Assembly (NCBI GenBank): GCA_911728435.2
Contig: OU452202.1
Coordinates: 18,145,135-18,209,134 of the forward strand
DNA length: 64,000 nucleotides
From: Apoderus coryli
Lineage: Eukaryota; Arthropoda; Insecta; Coleoptera; Attelabidae
Direction of reading: 5' to 3'
Part shown: one piece after another, positions 22,476-34,469 of the stretch
Layout: each line of letters opens with the position of its first letter
Numbering within the stretch: position 1 is the stretch's first letter
Position numbers and translations under genes: made by a program
The notes under the pieces: model-generated
What the model was told of the DNA's origin: nothing
The model's input: only the letters and a program-made list of their open reading frames with translations
The model's database searches: none

Positions 22476-23166
22476 ATGTATAAATTTAGAGAACAAGGCA
22501 AAAAAACTACTCCACTGGCTAGTACGACGACTGGCATTCAATTACAAGCACAAGTTTTCTAAAGAAATACTAAAATTAATATCTTATTTAGCTTTTTCGC
22601 ATCAAATTAACTGAGTATACAAGTACAACAAAAAACCAAATAAATCATTGAAATGCAATCAAAAAATATATAATTTATGTCATCAGATGTTAAAAAATTT
22701 TATTTACTAAAGTTATTAACACTTTTAAAGTATTTAAGATAAAAAAATAAAATACACTTTACTTATTATTGAAGTTTGTTGTTTCAAAATATCAAGTAGA
22801 GACTAGTATATGCGCATATTTCGTACTCGTTTATACTCATCAGGCAGCCACAGCACTCGATATTGTGCTTTTAGAACACCAATAAAAATTAGAACATAAA
22901 ATTTGAAAAAATTCACAGGAAAAAAAAAAAAAAACTTATTAAAATTGACAAATACATGTGTCAAAATAATTTGTTAATTTTAAATAAGTTTTTTTTCCTG
23001 TGAATTTTTTCAAATTTTAAGTTCTAATTTTTATTATTGTTCTAAAAGCAAAATATGACATAAATTATATATTTTTTGATTGCATTTCAATGATTTATTT
23101 GGTTTTTTGTTGTACTTGTTGTTTTGTTAATTTGATGCCTTGTTCTCTAAATTTATACAAAACATT
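22475..23166. repeat. Large nested palindrome (foldback)
   Basis: Outer arms: GTATAAATTTAGAGAACAAG (about 22477) and a 75-base block at about 22610-22685 are matched by reverse complements at about 23045-23166. Inner arms: about 22863-22950 pairs with about 22978-23050, including TTCACAGGAAAAAA and its complement. The left side has two extra segments, about 22501-22603 and 22690-22860, that are missing from the right arm. The structure resembles a foldback element or an inverted duplication with later indels. Confidence 0.8.
22797..22850 (-). ncRNA. Hammerhead-ribozyme-like core inside the palindrome
   Basis: On the minus strand CTGATGA (22837-22843) is followed by a 14-base stem-loop closed by GTA/TAC. 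GAAA (22819-22822) comes next, then the self-complementary ATATG-CG-CATAT as stem III ending in UA. All invariant core bases are present. Stem I does not pair, so the motif is incomplete as read. Confidence 0.35.
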
Positions 23167-23169
23167 TTC

Positions 23170-23730
23170 GATAGCGGGGACAGATTGGCCTCACATCGAG
23201 AAATTCTAAATTCACTTTTTATTTTCTACATAAATATTTGTTTACCTATCAATAAAATATCTATTATTCATATTCATTGGTCACCTTGTATATAAGGATA
23301 GTAAATTTATACCCTCTGTGAAACAATACAATCATTATAAAATATATTGATTAAACTTAATGTTAACAAAACTTTAATTGCTAATTAGCTCTTCTATATT
23401 AGCGCTCACGTAATAGTAGTAGATAATTATTTACCTTCTAAAGTTACAATTAAACTAATTTAATTAATGCTTTATGATAATGGAAACTGCTACTTAACCC
23501 TTCCCTTTAATTTTAATGGGCAAAATAAATATTGATAACAACAGTAATGAAATCGCATTAAATACCTAATGGGATGGGTATAAACGGATTAAGAAAATGA
23601 AGGAAATTTTATTGCTGACTTGTTGAAAACTAAGCCATTAACAAATTTATTGGATCAAATCAAATTAAGGTTAAGTGGTGCTTTTCAAGCAAATAATGCA
23701 ATAATAACACTTAGGTACATATTATATAGC
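23170..23730. other. AT-rich stretch without recognisable genes
   Basis: I see nothing recognisable. A solo TACAGGGTGGACACTTTATT repeat terminus begins at about 23736, just beyond. Confidence 0.4.
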
Positions 23731-24091
23731 TAACGTACAGGGTGGACACTTTATTAGGGGCCAGTACATTTTTTCAGAAACTACTGACTTGAGAAAAAAA
23801 ATGTTAATACAAACGCAATGAAAAATAATTTCGGGGCATAGCGGACAAAATGACTGGTTCTACCTACACAAGGAATTTTGTTTAATTTAGCAGTCTAATT
23901 CAGTAGAACCAGACCGAGGCATGGGTCGACAGATACTGACGAATTCGTTTCGCTCTTATTATTAGCTCGTCAGAGTACCATTATAGTCACAATATCTGCG
24001 TGCATTTAGTCACAATGAGATATACAACAGTTAATAGGAGGGTTTCCTGTTATATTTCGGGATTAGAGAACAAAAACAAATATTAATAATC

Positions 24092-24170
24092 GAAAATCAC
24101 TTTATTGTTTTTCAAAATATTCCCCATGAAGATCTATACACTTTTGCATGCGTTTGAACCAATTGTTGCG
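24092..24170 (-). pseudogene. mariner-like transposase, extreme C-terminus
   Basis: The minus strand reads NNWFKRMQKCIDLHGEYFEK followed by one residue and a stop. This is the terminal signature of mariner/Tc1-type transposases (a W, then RM-KC, then G-YFE, then stop). No catalytic region remains alongside it. Confidence 0.6.
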
Positions 24171-24439
24171 TATGTAGCGCCCTCTATCAGTAATCACAAA
24201 ACTAAGATCATATTTGAATTCAGCATGATAAAAAACCCCTGTATACCACATTTTATCCATTTCTTGCGTCTCTGGCTAAAGATATTAAAAAAAAAAACCC
24301 AAAAAAAATTAAAATTCAACACCCCGTAACTTTTAACCGAAGGCCTTGCGGACCCGTGTTCATGGGAACTTTTTTTCTTATTTTAGTGTCCTCTATTGTG
24401 TGGCACTTTGCAATGTACTTTTTTCTATGTCACCCTGTA

Positions 24440-24600
24440 TATATTATGAAAAAAATACGGGAGATAAAAAAGTTGTAGTGTGCTTTATCTCAAGACAATA
24501 TTGAAATTAAATTGTAATCAGTGGCGTACATATTCTTTGTCAAGAATTTTAATTAAGTTGCCCCCTTAACGCCACTAGACTTAATAATAGTAAGTACATG
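24440..24600 (-). repeat. Dispersed repeat R1, copy 1
   Basis: Its reverse complement matches 43930-44085. Shared blocks are TAGTGGCGTTA, CAACTTAAT, GTACGCCACTGA and CTACAACTTTTTTATCT. The repeated GTGGCG/CGCCAC near both ends suggests a small DNA element. Confidence 0.65.
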
Positions 24601-24649
24601 TCTCTTGAGGCAATTTCTATTTTTCATATCTAATTTATTAATACCTTGT

Positions 24650-24781
24650 ATATCTGATCCGATATTGATGTAAATTGATTTTCTCGACAAGCATAACTTA
24701 TTATAAAGAATAATTTTTTGTCGTAAAATGAAAAATCAAGAATTTTTTCCTCTTGTCCACTTCATCCACGGACACCCTGTA
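24650..24781 (+). repeat. Dispersed repeat ending in GGACACCCTGTA, copy 1
   Basis: The segment around TATAAAGAATAATTTTTTG and TTTTTCCTCTTGTCCACTT to GGACACCCTGTATT is related to 34190-34317, which has TATAAAGAATTACTTTTTC and ends GGACACATTGTA. Confidence 0.5.
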
Positions 24782-24789
24782 TTATTATT

Positions 24790-26440
24790 TTTTGTTTCAA
24801 AATATTTATCAACAATAACTTGAACAAACGAATAATAGCAACTATTTCAATAAAGCAAAACATCAAAACTCGTACAGTTGTATGAAAATGCTACGAAATT
24901 CAATTTAATTTAGCGATGCTATTCCGCATCTACAGTTGAACCGTATGACAAATTCGAATAATGCAGCAACAAAAAAATAGCGACGAGAGCGAGCAAGTAA
25001 AAAAAGGGTATCAACCAAACTACATCACTATCTACATAGGGGGCAAATTAAATGAATCCAACGGCATGCAAAAACGTAAATTTACTAAGCAGCGAGTTCT
25101 TTTTCCGTCAAATGAACTTTTTAGTGCCTGGCCGAGCCTAATTTTGTGAATAATTCTAGGTGAGGGTTGAATGCAACCATATAAAGAATGTAATAGGGTG
25201 CTTTGACAAGAGCACTACTAGCTGTACATGATAATAATTGGGAAAATCATTGCTGGCAATTTGTAGCGATTTACATTTTTTATAGAACCAACCACTACCA
25301 CTATTTTATGTTGGATGCATTTCTTTACTAGTCAAGAGTGGGGTCAGAAGACGAGCATTTATTTCACTTGGACCCTAGAAGATAAATCTTTTTAAGAGTT
25401 TTACAATAGTTGTACCTGTGTTCCGAAAAGAACGACCTGAGGTTTATTTGCTATATGCATCTGATCGTTATAAAAATGAGTATAGTGATACTACCTCGAA
25501 AGATAGACACCCCTTCGTCGACATTCATTTTTTCTTCCCGAACATTTATTTATACCCTTTGTTTCGACAACTAATTCAAGCTCGCAACCGCCAGTATTTC
25601 CATGAGGTAAAGTTTAATTATCAGCTGACCCACATAAAATTAAATTAAAAACGATTTGTTAAGCTCCACTTACTTTGTCCCTTTACAAGTTTTTACACTT
25701 TATACGACAAATTACAAAAATATCTCTGTGAAATTAAGTGACCAGGCGTGCTTGTCTTTTATAAAAGACCTCCGCGTATCATGATTATACGAGTATGTAT
25801 GTATTGCAGAGCAAGCTTGGAACGAGCAGAGAGTATGTTTTGCCAGGCAGCTCATGTACAACAACTAAAACCGAAATTACTGCCGGAATCTTTCCCCCAC
25901 ATTAACCTAATGTAGTTTTCTTCTACCCTTCACATATACATACGTGGTAGATTGTTTAACTAGAATTAACTCTAAATAGGGGATGTATTTAAATTAATTT
26001 AATTAAAATGTGAGCGTGTGCATGTATGAGTTTTTTTAGTATATTAGGAGGAATAGTTTACTGGGAAAATGTTATCCAAATAAATCAGCAAAATGTTTGA
26101 GCACTTTTATTATGAACTGGATAAGTAGTTTTAGTTTTAAATGTTTATTAATTAATAAGAGCCAGTAATAATTATTATTGATAGGAACCAATTAACGGCC
26201 AGGAATGTTTTTTGAATCGAAAAGCCTTTAGTGGAAGCATTTCCACTGCGGATGCTCTCAATATCTTTGGAATTGCACACCCTTAATTTAAACCCTTTTC
26301 TGGAAAGCCAGCGAACAATAAATAGCAAATATTACACTCACTATTGTGCAACCAAGTTACATTTTGCGTGAAAATCGTTAATTTTTAGACATTCAATCAA
26401 TTTAACCAATGTAAGAATCATGGAGAGTAGAATATCTAGA
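24790..26440. other. AT-rich stretch without recognisable genes
   Basis: No recognisable coding sequence, RNA gene or element was seen. Confidence 0.4.
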
Positions 26441-26456
26441 CAACCCGTCTAGACAA

Positions 26457-26878
26457 CATAACATTTTTTTCCATGGACTGAGTTCTTAAACTTGATTGAA
26501 AAATTAAACCTATTAGAACGTACGCCAATGTGGTACCGCACAATGGTAAACATGCCATCCTGTGTCACAGAACCCCTGTGACACAGGATGGCATTGCGCG
26601 AAGAAGTGGATGGTAAACATAATCATCCACGTCTTCGTTTCTACAGGGTGTCCCACTTAAATGGATCCAAGCTCATAACCCTGATATTTTTTGCGCGTTT
26701 TTTATCATTTTTTGTAGTACTGTTACGAGGTACACATTTTCATCGGAGTAAAAAGTGCGGTACCACATTGGCGTACGTTTTAATAGGTTTAATTTTTTTA
26801 ACCTGACGAATAACGTATTATAATTATTATTAATCCAGTTTAAGAACTCAGTCCATGGAAACAAAACGTTATGTTTTG
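26457..26878. repeat. Inverted pair of a CAGGGTGTCCCA-ended element with a perfect hairpin between
   Basis: Arms 26457-26540 and 26755-26878 are imperfect reverse complements sharing CCATGGACTGAGTTCTTAA and ACGTACGCCAATGTGGTACC. The right copy has its outer end at 26642 (TACAGGGTGTCCCACTTAAA), and its first 170 bases match the left end of the element at 57519. The left copy lacks that end. In its place lies a perfect 19-bp hairpin, 26552-26570 against 26576-26594, loop AACCC. Confidence 0.75.
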
Positions 26879-27019
26879 TCGTTTTATTAAGAACTAATGA
26901 AAACGTGTTATATATAAAAAACTTATATCTACAGCTCGTAGAAAGTTACTAAAAGCATATTTGATGCCGTCAAAATATATATATTTATTGACTTACTGTC
27001 TCCTCCAACGGACAATATT

Positions 27020-27460
27020 AAAGGCTTGATTGCCTGCTTTTTCCTTTGGAGAATTACGAAATCTCTTCCAATTCCTGAAAAAACGTCTCTTGCGAATCTT
27101 TAATGGCAAATTTTGTGGTCGTCTTGTTTACTTAAACTTGTAATCACTTTGTACAAAATAGCGATGCAGACCCCACATTAAAACGTCTCGACATTTTACA
27201 AATCTGTTATAGTAGAAGAGTTTTACCGTTTCCGAGAGTAAGCAAGAAAAAGTGTTATAGTGAGCGACCGTGGATTTTACATAATATCAATGAACAGTGT
27301 ACATTACGACAATGAACGCCATCCTCAAACAATAAAGTCAGTTTATTGCGACAATGAACATTGCCTGATGTAAGGTAAATTCTCACAATTAGACGTGTTC
27401 TTTGGTACAATGTGCCGCAGTATTAACCAGTTAAATATACATTAATATTACGTTTGGGGT
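27020..27460. repeat. Dispersed repeat R2 with AATGAAC subrepeats, copy 1
   Basis: This is related in reverse complement to 50175-50520. Shared blocks include CGAGAGTAAGCAAGAAA, TTGCCTGCTTTTTCCTT and AATGTGCCGCAG/CTGCGGTACATT. Inside it GACAATGAAC recurs three times within about 80 bases. The repeats near one end suggest subterminal transposase-binding repeats of a non-autonomous DNA element. Confidence 0.65.
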
Positions 27461-30400
27461 TTGTAACAATAAATATTTTATTTGCCGAAATGAATAATTA
27501 ATTTATTATCTCAATTAATGTGTTTATTCAATCTACGAATACTGTTAATCAAAAATCAATAAACGGGATTTATAATAATAAACATGTACATTTATTTAAA
27601 TCAAATGCTTTTTGTGTATTCGTCATATTGATTAAAAAGTTAATTAATTGTATATGAATTATTGGTCAATTAACAGCGTTAATTTAATATTACGAACATT
27701 ATTTCTTTCAGTGAATGGAAAAAAAATATAGTGACGTTTCTGAGATTTAACAAAACATCTTAAAACAACAAGGAGATAAATGAAAATTACAAGCAAAAAA
27801 GAAACAAGTTTCGCTGATAGCTGCCATATTGGGTCATTAGGTAGGTATATTATGTATATTTTCTAATTAATTAATTAATTATTAATATAGGTACTCCAAA
27901 AGTGTAATTAGTCACAACATTCAATTTTTGCAAGGGTTTGAGAGGGCTTGAAAAAGTGATAAAAAAATCACGAAACGTTGCGAACTTTTAATTGAAATCT
28001 AATTCGCCCTATATCCCAATATTTCCTCATAAACCATAATTTTGGTGATCTTGATAAAATTCTGAATCAATATGATCTCATTTTAATATCCATTAAAAGC
28101 CTCTAAAGCCATTAACACGAACAACACATCAATATCTACGTATACATAAAAAAGTAAAACAAAAAATTACTACAAAGAAGGAGAGAACATTGAGAGATTA
28201 ACGACAAACAATTTAACTTTATATGGCTCTCTCGTGATCGGCCATTTAATAGTTTCTAATTTAATTTAACCATAAATAAAGGGGTTGCTGGGGTGGAAAG
28301 CCAACATTAAGACTGACCCACTAGCTAAAGCACAACAGCAATATTGATGTATCTAATTTATTAAAACAGAAGTTGTGTTTCGAGGCAACTTTAAAAATAT
28401 ATATATTTACGGTAAATGGAAGGTGAGGTTATGCTATTAGCGTTCGAGTTTCAAGTGCATTTAGAGCAAATTAGTTTTGATTTAAAACTGAGTGATCTGC
28501 GTAGAAAAATTGCAAGTTCTAAAAGTATAATACTTTAGGTTAAGTTGGCAAGGAGGTGCATTTTTAAAAACGAAAGAATATTCCAATTGCGTTATTATTT
28601 TTGGTTGTTGTAACTTTATAAGAGATGTTGCACAAAATTCTTTACAGATAGAAGTTTTCCATTAACGTTTCGGGACAGCGTTATGAGGACCCATTTTCGG
28701 TTCCCATACTGTTTGGACCTTCTTACGTCATTCTACGCATTATGGGGTTCTTTGATGTACAGAATCCACTCTAAATCATTGAGGCGATATCGATAGTTCT
28801 TCATCGACTGCCTATCCATAATTAACGGATGTTGGTGACCACATTTCCAAACTGATTTCTGGATCTTCCTGGACAAGCTCTCCAATTGATATAATTCCGA
28901 CCCATTGGACTCGAAATACCTATTAGTATTTCGAGCCCATGATATTTGTTTTCGCCCCATTCCTCTCTTTCGATAGTTCAACCTTTGGGAAAGTTTTGCG
29001 GTGACACAACCTATGTTTTGGCATATATAGGGCGTCTGGAAATAGCTGTTTCGTATGAATATTAGTAAAATTTTTCACAAAGTACAACACGAAGATTGGG
29101 TGGAGTAAATCTTAATAACATGAGTAACTTCCACAACAAAATCTGGCCTAATAATAAAGAATCTGTTGTAGTCTTCGAAAGAGCTCCAGGAGTTTGCAGT
29201 GCATAAACTATAGTATGCAAATCAAAATGGCTTGTGCTAGGGCATAGGTTGATATCTTCATAAAGAAGCCAACCACTTGTGTTAGCCTGATAAACTACAG
29301 CTATTTAGCAAACGGTCGCGAAAGCATTTCACAATTTGTTAAAGCTAGATAAGTATTATACTGAAGGGGCTACTCTATCTCCCCAACCAAGCAAATCACG
29401 TGCTATGGAAATGGTTCCAAGAAGATGTTAGTTTTGACTCAGATCTTTGAATCTTGGTAATTGTAGCGGTAAAGAGATAGACGTTTATATCACAGAAACA
29501 GTAAATATAGAAGACTTTGTCATTTACAGTGAGCAGCTTTGCTATTAAAGTTCACACTTTAATAAATAAAAGTAACATCGTTACAATCTCATGTCTGCGA
29601 GGATATAGTTAGAGAGTAAGAAACCAGTGACGTGATCATAGTAACAGTAAATAATGTAGAAACAGGGTCTTCCTACATTACAAAAATAGATTGCATTGTC
29701 AAGAATATATAAAATAACATCATTTGTTGTCTCTTCCTAGAATCGTATTCAGGGATAGAAAAAAAAAACAAACAAACACAAATGATGATCATCTCTGTCC
29801 CTCGATTGAAAAATGCCATTATACACAAACACTTATGGGTGTGGGTTTTGTTTTAGTCTTTGTTCGAAATAACAAACATTTCTCATTGTAGTTTCCTTCT
29901 TCTTACATCGTATATATGGGTCCCGATTGTTGTTTATCGAACATATTGAAATGGAAATCTAATAGATAAGAGAAAAGGAAAAACGAAAACGATTTTCTCT
30001 CTTATTATTCTTTGAAACTTTTATTTTCTTCCATTCTGCCATTTCATATTATTTAACTTTTCTATAGGAACTCTTAAAGTGTAGATTTAAGCATGAAGGA
30101 ATGAAAGTAGATTTATATTTGACTGATAAGAAATGTTTTCTGTGATTTTTGTTAATGTCACACTCAACTAATAACGTGAATCGCATTTTGCATCTGAACT
30201 CGTACCATTCAGTAACAATTATTTGTGAGAATAATTATGAAAGAACAAATCTTGCAAAAAAAAAGAAAAAACCCAATTACATACTAAATGAGATGTAACT
30301 CTACTAATTTAGTTTGATGTTGCCTCATTTTATATCAATATAAAAGCCTTACCAATTGAAATACTTAGTATTTTGTCCTTATTTATTAAAATTTACTACA

Positions 30401-31015
30401 TATCTTCTTAGAATTAAAGACACGACACTGCATTTTTAGGTTATGCTCCTATTACTGACCGATGAAACGAAATTCCTTCTTGCCTACGTTTCTTATAGTT
30501 TTTGCATAATTTTACAGCACATGCCACATGTTTATAAAACTTAAACAATAACCAATACTAAATAATTAAAAATAAAAACATTTTGCAGCTGCCATCCTAA
30601 AACAGACTTTAAAATTTAATTGACATATTGTAGTTTAACACCAGATGTGTTTCCCACAGTTGGCACAACGAGAGAGGAACATGGCGGCGCCCATTTCATC
30701 CTTTTAAAAATCATATGCGCACTCGTCGAAATTCATTCTCCCTTTTTCATATCTCTGGGTTGAGCTAGTTGTTTGTTTACAAGGTTAATGACCTCATGTA
30801 TGTTGTATATTTACGTATTTCTGTGTCGATTTCATATTTGTTTTGTGTACCAATTATTGAGGATAAACGTATAGTTTTTCCAAAGTTAATTTGAAATATA
30901 TAAATTTAACGATTCTACCGGGGCTATCCGTTCTCAGGCCTCTTTACATTATAAAAAGGCATCGAATGCATCGTTTTTTGATACATTTCTCCCTCGTATA
31001 AAAAACGTATAATAA
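27460..31015. other. AT-rich stretch without recognisable genes
   Basis: Three and a half kilobases with no nameable gene. A 10-bp perfect hairpin (CTCGAAATAC, 28910-28919 against 28926-28935) lies inside a minus-strand frame at 28733-28981 that I do not recognise. A GC-richer spot with ATGGCGGCGCCC occurs at 30680. Confidence 0.4.
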
Positions 31016-31019
31016 ATCA

Positions 31020-31330
31020 TGCCTGCCAGAGGATACCGACAGTAATGAAAATCACTACAGTGACTGGAAAAAGAATTAGGCTAATGATTAACCAAAAAAA
31101 AGTTTGCAAATAAATATATGAATGAAACAAATAATTTTTGGCAACGTGTTACTTTCTCAGATTGATCTAAATATAATCGGATGGACATCATATGGTATGG
31201 CGAAGACTTAATGTTGGAATTTAAACAAGAAAATTTGTGTCCGACAGTAGAACACGGTGGCAGAATATTGTAACCATGATTTGTTCAATAGTTTGTCGTA
31301 GATTAATAAAATGATAGAAGATCTATCAAA
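31020..31330 (+). pseudogene. Tc1-like transposase remnant, copy 1
   Basis: The strand reads FWQRVTFSD, a stop codon in place of the usual glutamate, then SKYNRMDIIWYGEDLMLEFK and PTVEHGGRIL. This is the region around the first catalytic aspartate of Tc1-like enzymes (FSDESKF ... P-VKHGG-MVWG). Further stops follow. The same remnant occurs at 37915-38175 with about 85-90 percent identity by eye. Confidence 0.75.
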
Positions 31331-31349
31331 TTAGATAATATAATATAAT

Positions 31350-31880
31350 AATAAACTGTATTGCCAGCGTCTTCTTTTAAATATTTATCATCAGTTAAGG
31401 TCTGCAAATAATGAAGTGACGAATACACATATTATAAATATTTTACGTTCTATAGAAAATGTCACTGACTAAGTGAGTAAAATTTGTTGTTAGTTTATAA
31501 TATCGGAAGCATATTATTAAAAATGTATCTACTTATATGCATAACAAGTATTAACAATAGTATTAATTATTATAAAGGTATGTTCCTTGCAGATCGAACA
31601 CGGACTAGGTACGTGTGCATCTATCTCTCAACTTTTAAAAACAAAAACAGTATTTTTCAGCGTAGCTTTATATGTTGCCGTGTTGGAGCGGCAAGGAAAA
31701 ATACAGTATACTTTTATACAAATGAACATTAATTTATAAAGGATTTTTAAAATATCGTAGAGCATGTATTGTTATGAAAAGTTAAAAGGGTGCGCCTATG
31801 GACGGCTGCCGTCGGTATTGACATTACAAAGGGATATCGAGTTGTGGTTTTTTATATCATTTTAAACTAACTTTAGAAAC
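31350..31880 (+). mobile_element. Internally deleted DDE transposon, copy 1
   Basis: The left part (TTAAGGTCTGCAAATAATGA, about 31395) and the right part (AAAATATCGTAGAGCATG, about 31749, through the GTGCGCC-ATGGACGG block at about 31790-31806) match the two ends of the element at 38340-39500. The transposase in the middle of that copy is absent here, and roughly 300 bases at 31440-31735 are unrelated. Confidence 0.6.
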
Positions 31881-31889
31881 ACAATACCT

Positions 31890-33265
31890 AGTTTACGAGG
31901 CCGATTTTAAAAATATAAATATACTTTGTCAAGACGCCATCTTGTTTGGAAAAATGACAGGGATTTCAAATTTGGGCATCGTAATCAAAATAAAATATTC
32001 TTCAAAAGGAGGTAGCACCCGACCCTGTTTCCATTTAAAATTTCATTCCAAAATGGCGCTTGACCGCAATTTTAAAAGGTACAACTGTTAGTTATACGTC
32101 AAAAAGTGACCCCACCAGTCTATATTGAATTTTCTTTCAAAATTTAAAGCTGTTTTCCAGAAATCGCATGATATGACCGAGGGCCATTCTTAATGGACCA
32201 CCCGATACACACAATCACTCACACTCTGACGCACATACACATTTCCAAAAATTTGATATTCATAATTAGAGGACCTCAAAACGTGTATTTCAATCCAAAT
32301 CTCCATACCGGATTTTTTTAACCTGATCGCCATCATACCTCTCTTGTAATAGTAGGTACATACAGTCAGGACCCAATTGTTACGCATAAGTTCGAGGGAC
32401 TTTTTTTTTGGAAGAAACGGTCGCACACTTTACTTTTGATGTGAAGGTGCCCGTTTTTTGACGTAATAATATACAGGGAAGATCGTGTAATATATAAAAA
32501 GAATTGCATATGTTTTCCTGGCATTTCAAACAATTTCCGTTCCAATTTGTATTCGTGGGTTCACCTTGTATTTTCAAACTTGGTCTTCAATACGAATCTA
32601 TGTGCCAAATCCAATTTGCTCATGTTTATTTCATGCAATTTTTCGACACCAACATTATGCGCTTTTTATGCATTTCCTAATCCGTTTAAACGTTTTATTG
32701 GTTTTGGCGAGATACAAAATCGCAATCGAAGGAACATTTATTAATTTTAATCCGCCGTTTTGTCGTTACTCGAAAATGGGACATTTATTTGGGGCAATTT
32801 TATTCATACTACGTTCACATAAACAATGCAGTTAATATCGGGTCTTTAGATAAAAAAAATAAAAGTTGAACATTCTTTCACGCTCAAGCATTTATTTCTC
32901 TTTCAAATCTAATTCTGATATCTTAATAGCTTTAAGTTGGAATGTGTTCTGTATAATTTACTGATGTAATAAGCTGTAGGAAGACCCCAAAAATTACATA
33001 ATATTTCCGTGTAATCTTATGCCGTACTTTTTCATTATCTAAATAGGTATATCGTTAGTTATTCGAGCTTGGAAAGAGTTAATAAACGAGCTTATCACAA
33101 AAAATAATACAATTAATTTAAAGCACATCATAGATTTTCCTGCTAATGAAAAAATATAAGCAATAAGAATGGCGTTTATACCTGTTTCATCATCAAGTTC
33201 ATAACAACAAATCTTAAAGCTTGGCTTTACAAGCTTTAGTGTTGTAATCACTCCACACTATCGTG
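31890..33265. other. AT-rich stretch without recognisable genes
   Basis: The overlapping short frames on both strands at 32190-32835 show no domain I know. A TCACCTTGTATT repeat end lies at about 32560. Confidence 0.4.
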
Positions 33266-33273
33266 CTTTAGAG

Positions 33274-33521
33274 CATGGGTTTACAAAGTACGGCCCGCGA
33301 CAGGTTAAGACTAGCGTCAGCCAATATCTTATTGTTGTTAGAAATATAGTTAAGGGTAGAAAAATTAAAACTGTTTTAGCCCTTCCAAATACTGAAAATG
33401 GTGAAACAACACTTTTTTCAAATGTGGCCGTTTCTTCGCGATTTCAGCCTTCAATCGATCCAAAAGTGCACAGTAATAGTCATCATTATGGCCCTAAGGC
33501 TTCGAAGTTTGGAGACCCCTG
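33274..33521. mobile_element. Short hAT-like element carrying a mariner fragment
   Basis: The element is flanked by the perfect 8-bp direct repeat CTTTAGAG (33266-33273 and 33522-33529). Its ends CATGGGTTTACAAAGT and, inverted, CAGGGGTCTCCAAACT agree at 12 of 16 positions. The 8-bp duplication and CA-GGG ends fit a hAT-superfamily miniature element. Inside, a piece of mariner transposase occupies about 33395-33478. Confidence 0.8.
33395..33478 (-). pseudogene. mariner transposase fragment inside the hAT-like element
   Basis: The minus strand reads YYCALLDRLKAEIAKKRPHL and KVLFH without interruption, the segment just before the second catalytic aspartate of mariner transposase. It is homologous at the DNA level to 42330-42415. 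The fragment ends inside the hAT-like element on both sides. Confidence 0.8.
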
Positions 33522-33691
33522 CTTTAGAGAGATTGCTTCAGGAATATTTGGTAATAGTTTTTCCTTTAGCCCTTGTAAAAGCTCAGCTTTGAGAAGCAAC
33601 ATCATATTTGCAATGATTCCTCTTTCTGATTCTCCAAAATCAGAATAACTCGACCTTTTAGTTAATCTAAAAATATCGCTACTCTCTTAGC

Positions 33692-34010
33692 ATCGATGTG
33701 TCCCAGGATAGATGTAACAAGAGGTGTGAAGGAAAATTGTTTTTTTTCAATTTTGGAATGACATTTGGGGAATGAGTTCTGCTTATTTTAAAACTAAGGT
33801 ACCCAAAAAATGAGTCAAATCCGTGTTCTATAGAGTGTAGAATTTTAGCGTAAATTGTAAAATATAAACACTCCATTGATGATGATTTTAATAAATTTGT
33901 TGATAAACCACCCTGTACAACAGCGATTTGACTCATTTTTTTGGTACCTTAGTTTTAAAACAAGCAGGACTCATTACCCAAATGTCATTCCAATTTTAAT
34001 TTTAATTTTA
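33692..34010. mobile_element. Foldback relative of the 58.6-kb inverted-repeat element
   Basis: The left arm starts GTCCCAGGATAGATGTAACA and runs through TGACATTTGGGGAATGAG. About 80 bases of it (33720-33800) recur inverted at about 33918-33997. Left arm and centre closely match the two sides of the element at 58575-59456. A CCACCCTGTAC terminus in the middle, at about 33911, suggests a second insertion. Confidence 0.7.
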
Positions 34011-34189
34011 TTATTTTAATAGTAGCTATGAAATTAACCACTTTGAGAAAAAAGTTTATTAGTGTTTTTTGCACAATTGGTGTAATCAATCACGGTTTTG
34101 AAAATACTTTCATAAAATTAAAAAAAAAACAAAAAAATAAAAATCATTAAAAATGTTATTTTTGATATACCCTGTATAGTAATCGTAAA

Positions 34190-34317
34190 TTTGGTATTTG
34201 AAATTGTAGTTTGGACACAAGTAGACGTTTTTATAAAGAATTACTTTTTCTTCTAAATCGACAAATAAAAAAGTTTTTCCTCTTCCAAACTCTATCAGTG
34301 GACACATTGTATATGCC
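34190..34317 (+). repeat. Dispersed repeat ending in GGACACATTGTA, copy 2
   Basis: Related to 24650-24781. It starts next to an ATACCCTGTATAG terminus at about 34168. Confidence 0.45.
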
Positions 34318-34469
34318 AACGTGCAATTCGTCTATCCACGTTTCACTAAAATACACCAATTAATTTGCCTTTTCCATAAATATACCCCCTGCGGAGTAGG
34401 TACATGAAGTATTTTTAGCTTCAGCTGTGCTTAAATCAAGCATAAACGAAATTTTCTACAGACATTAAT

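Noticed and set aside
28733..28981. 82-codon minus-strand frame
   Set aside because: No recognisable domain, and it contains a 10-bp perfect hairpin; not convincing as a gene.
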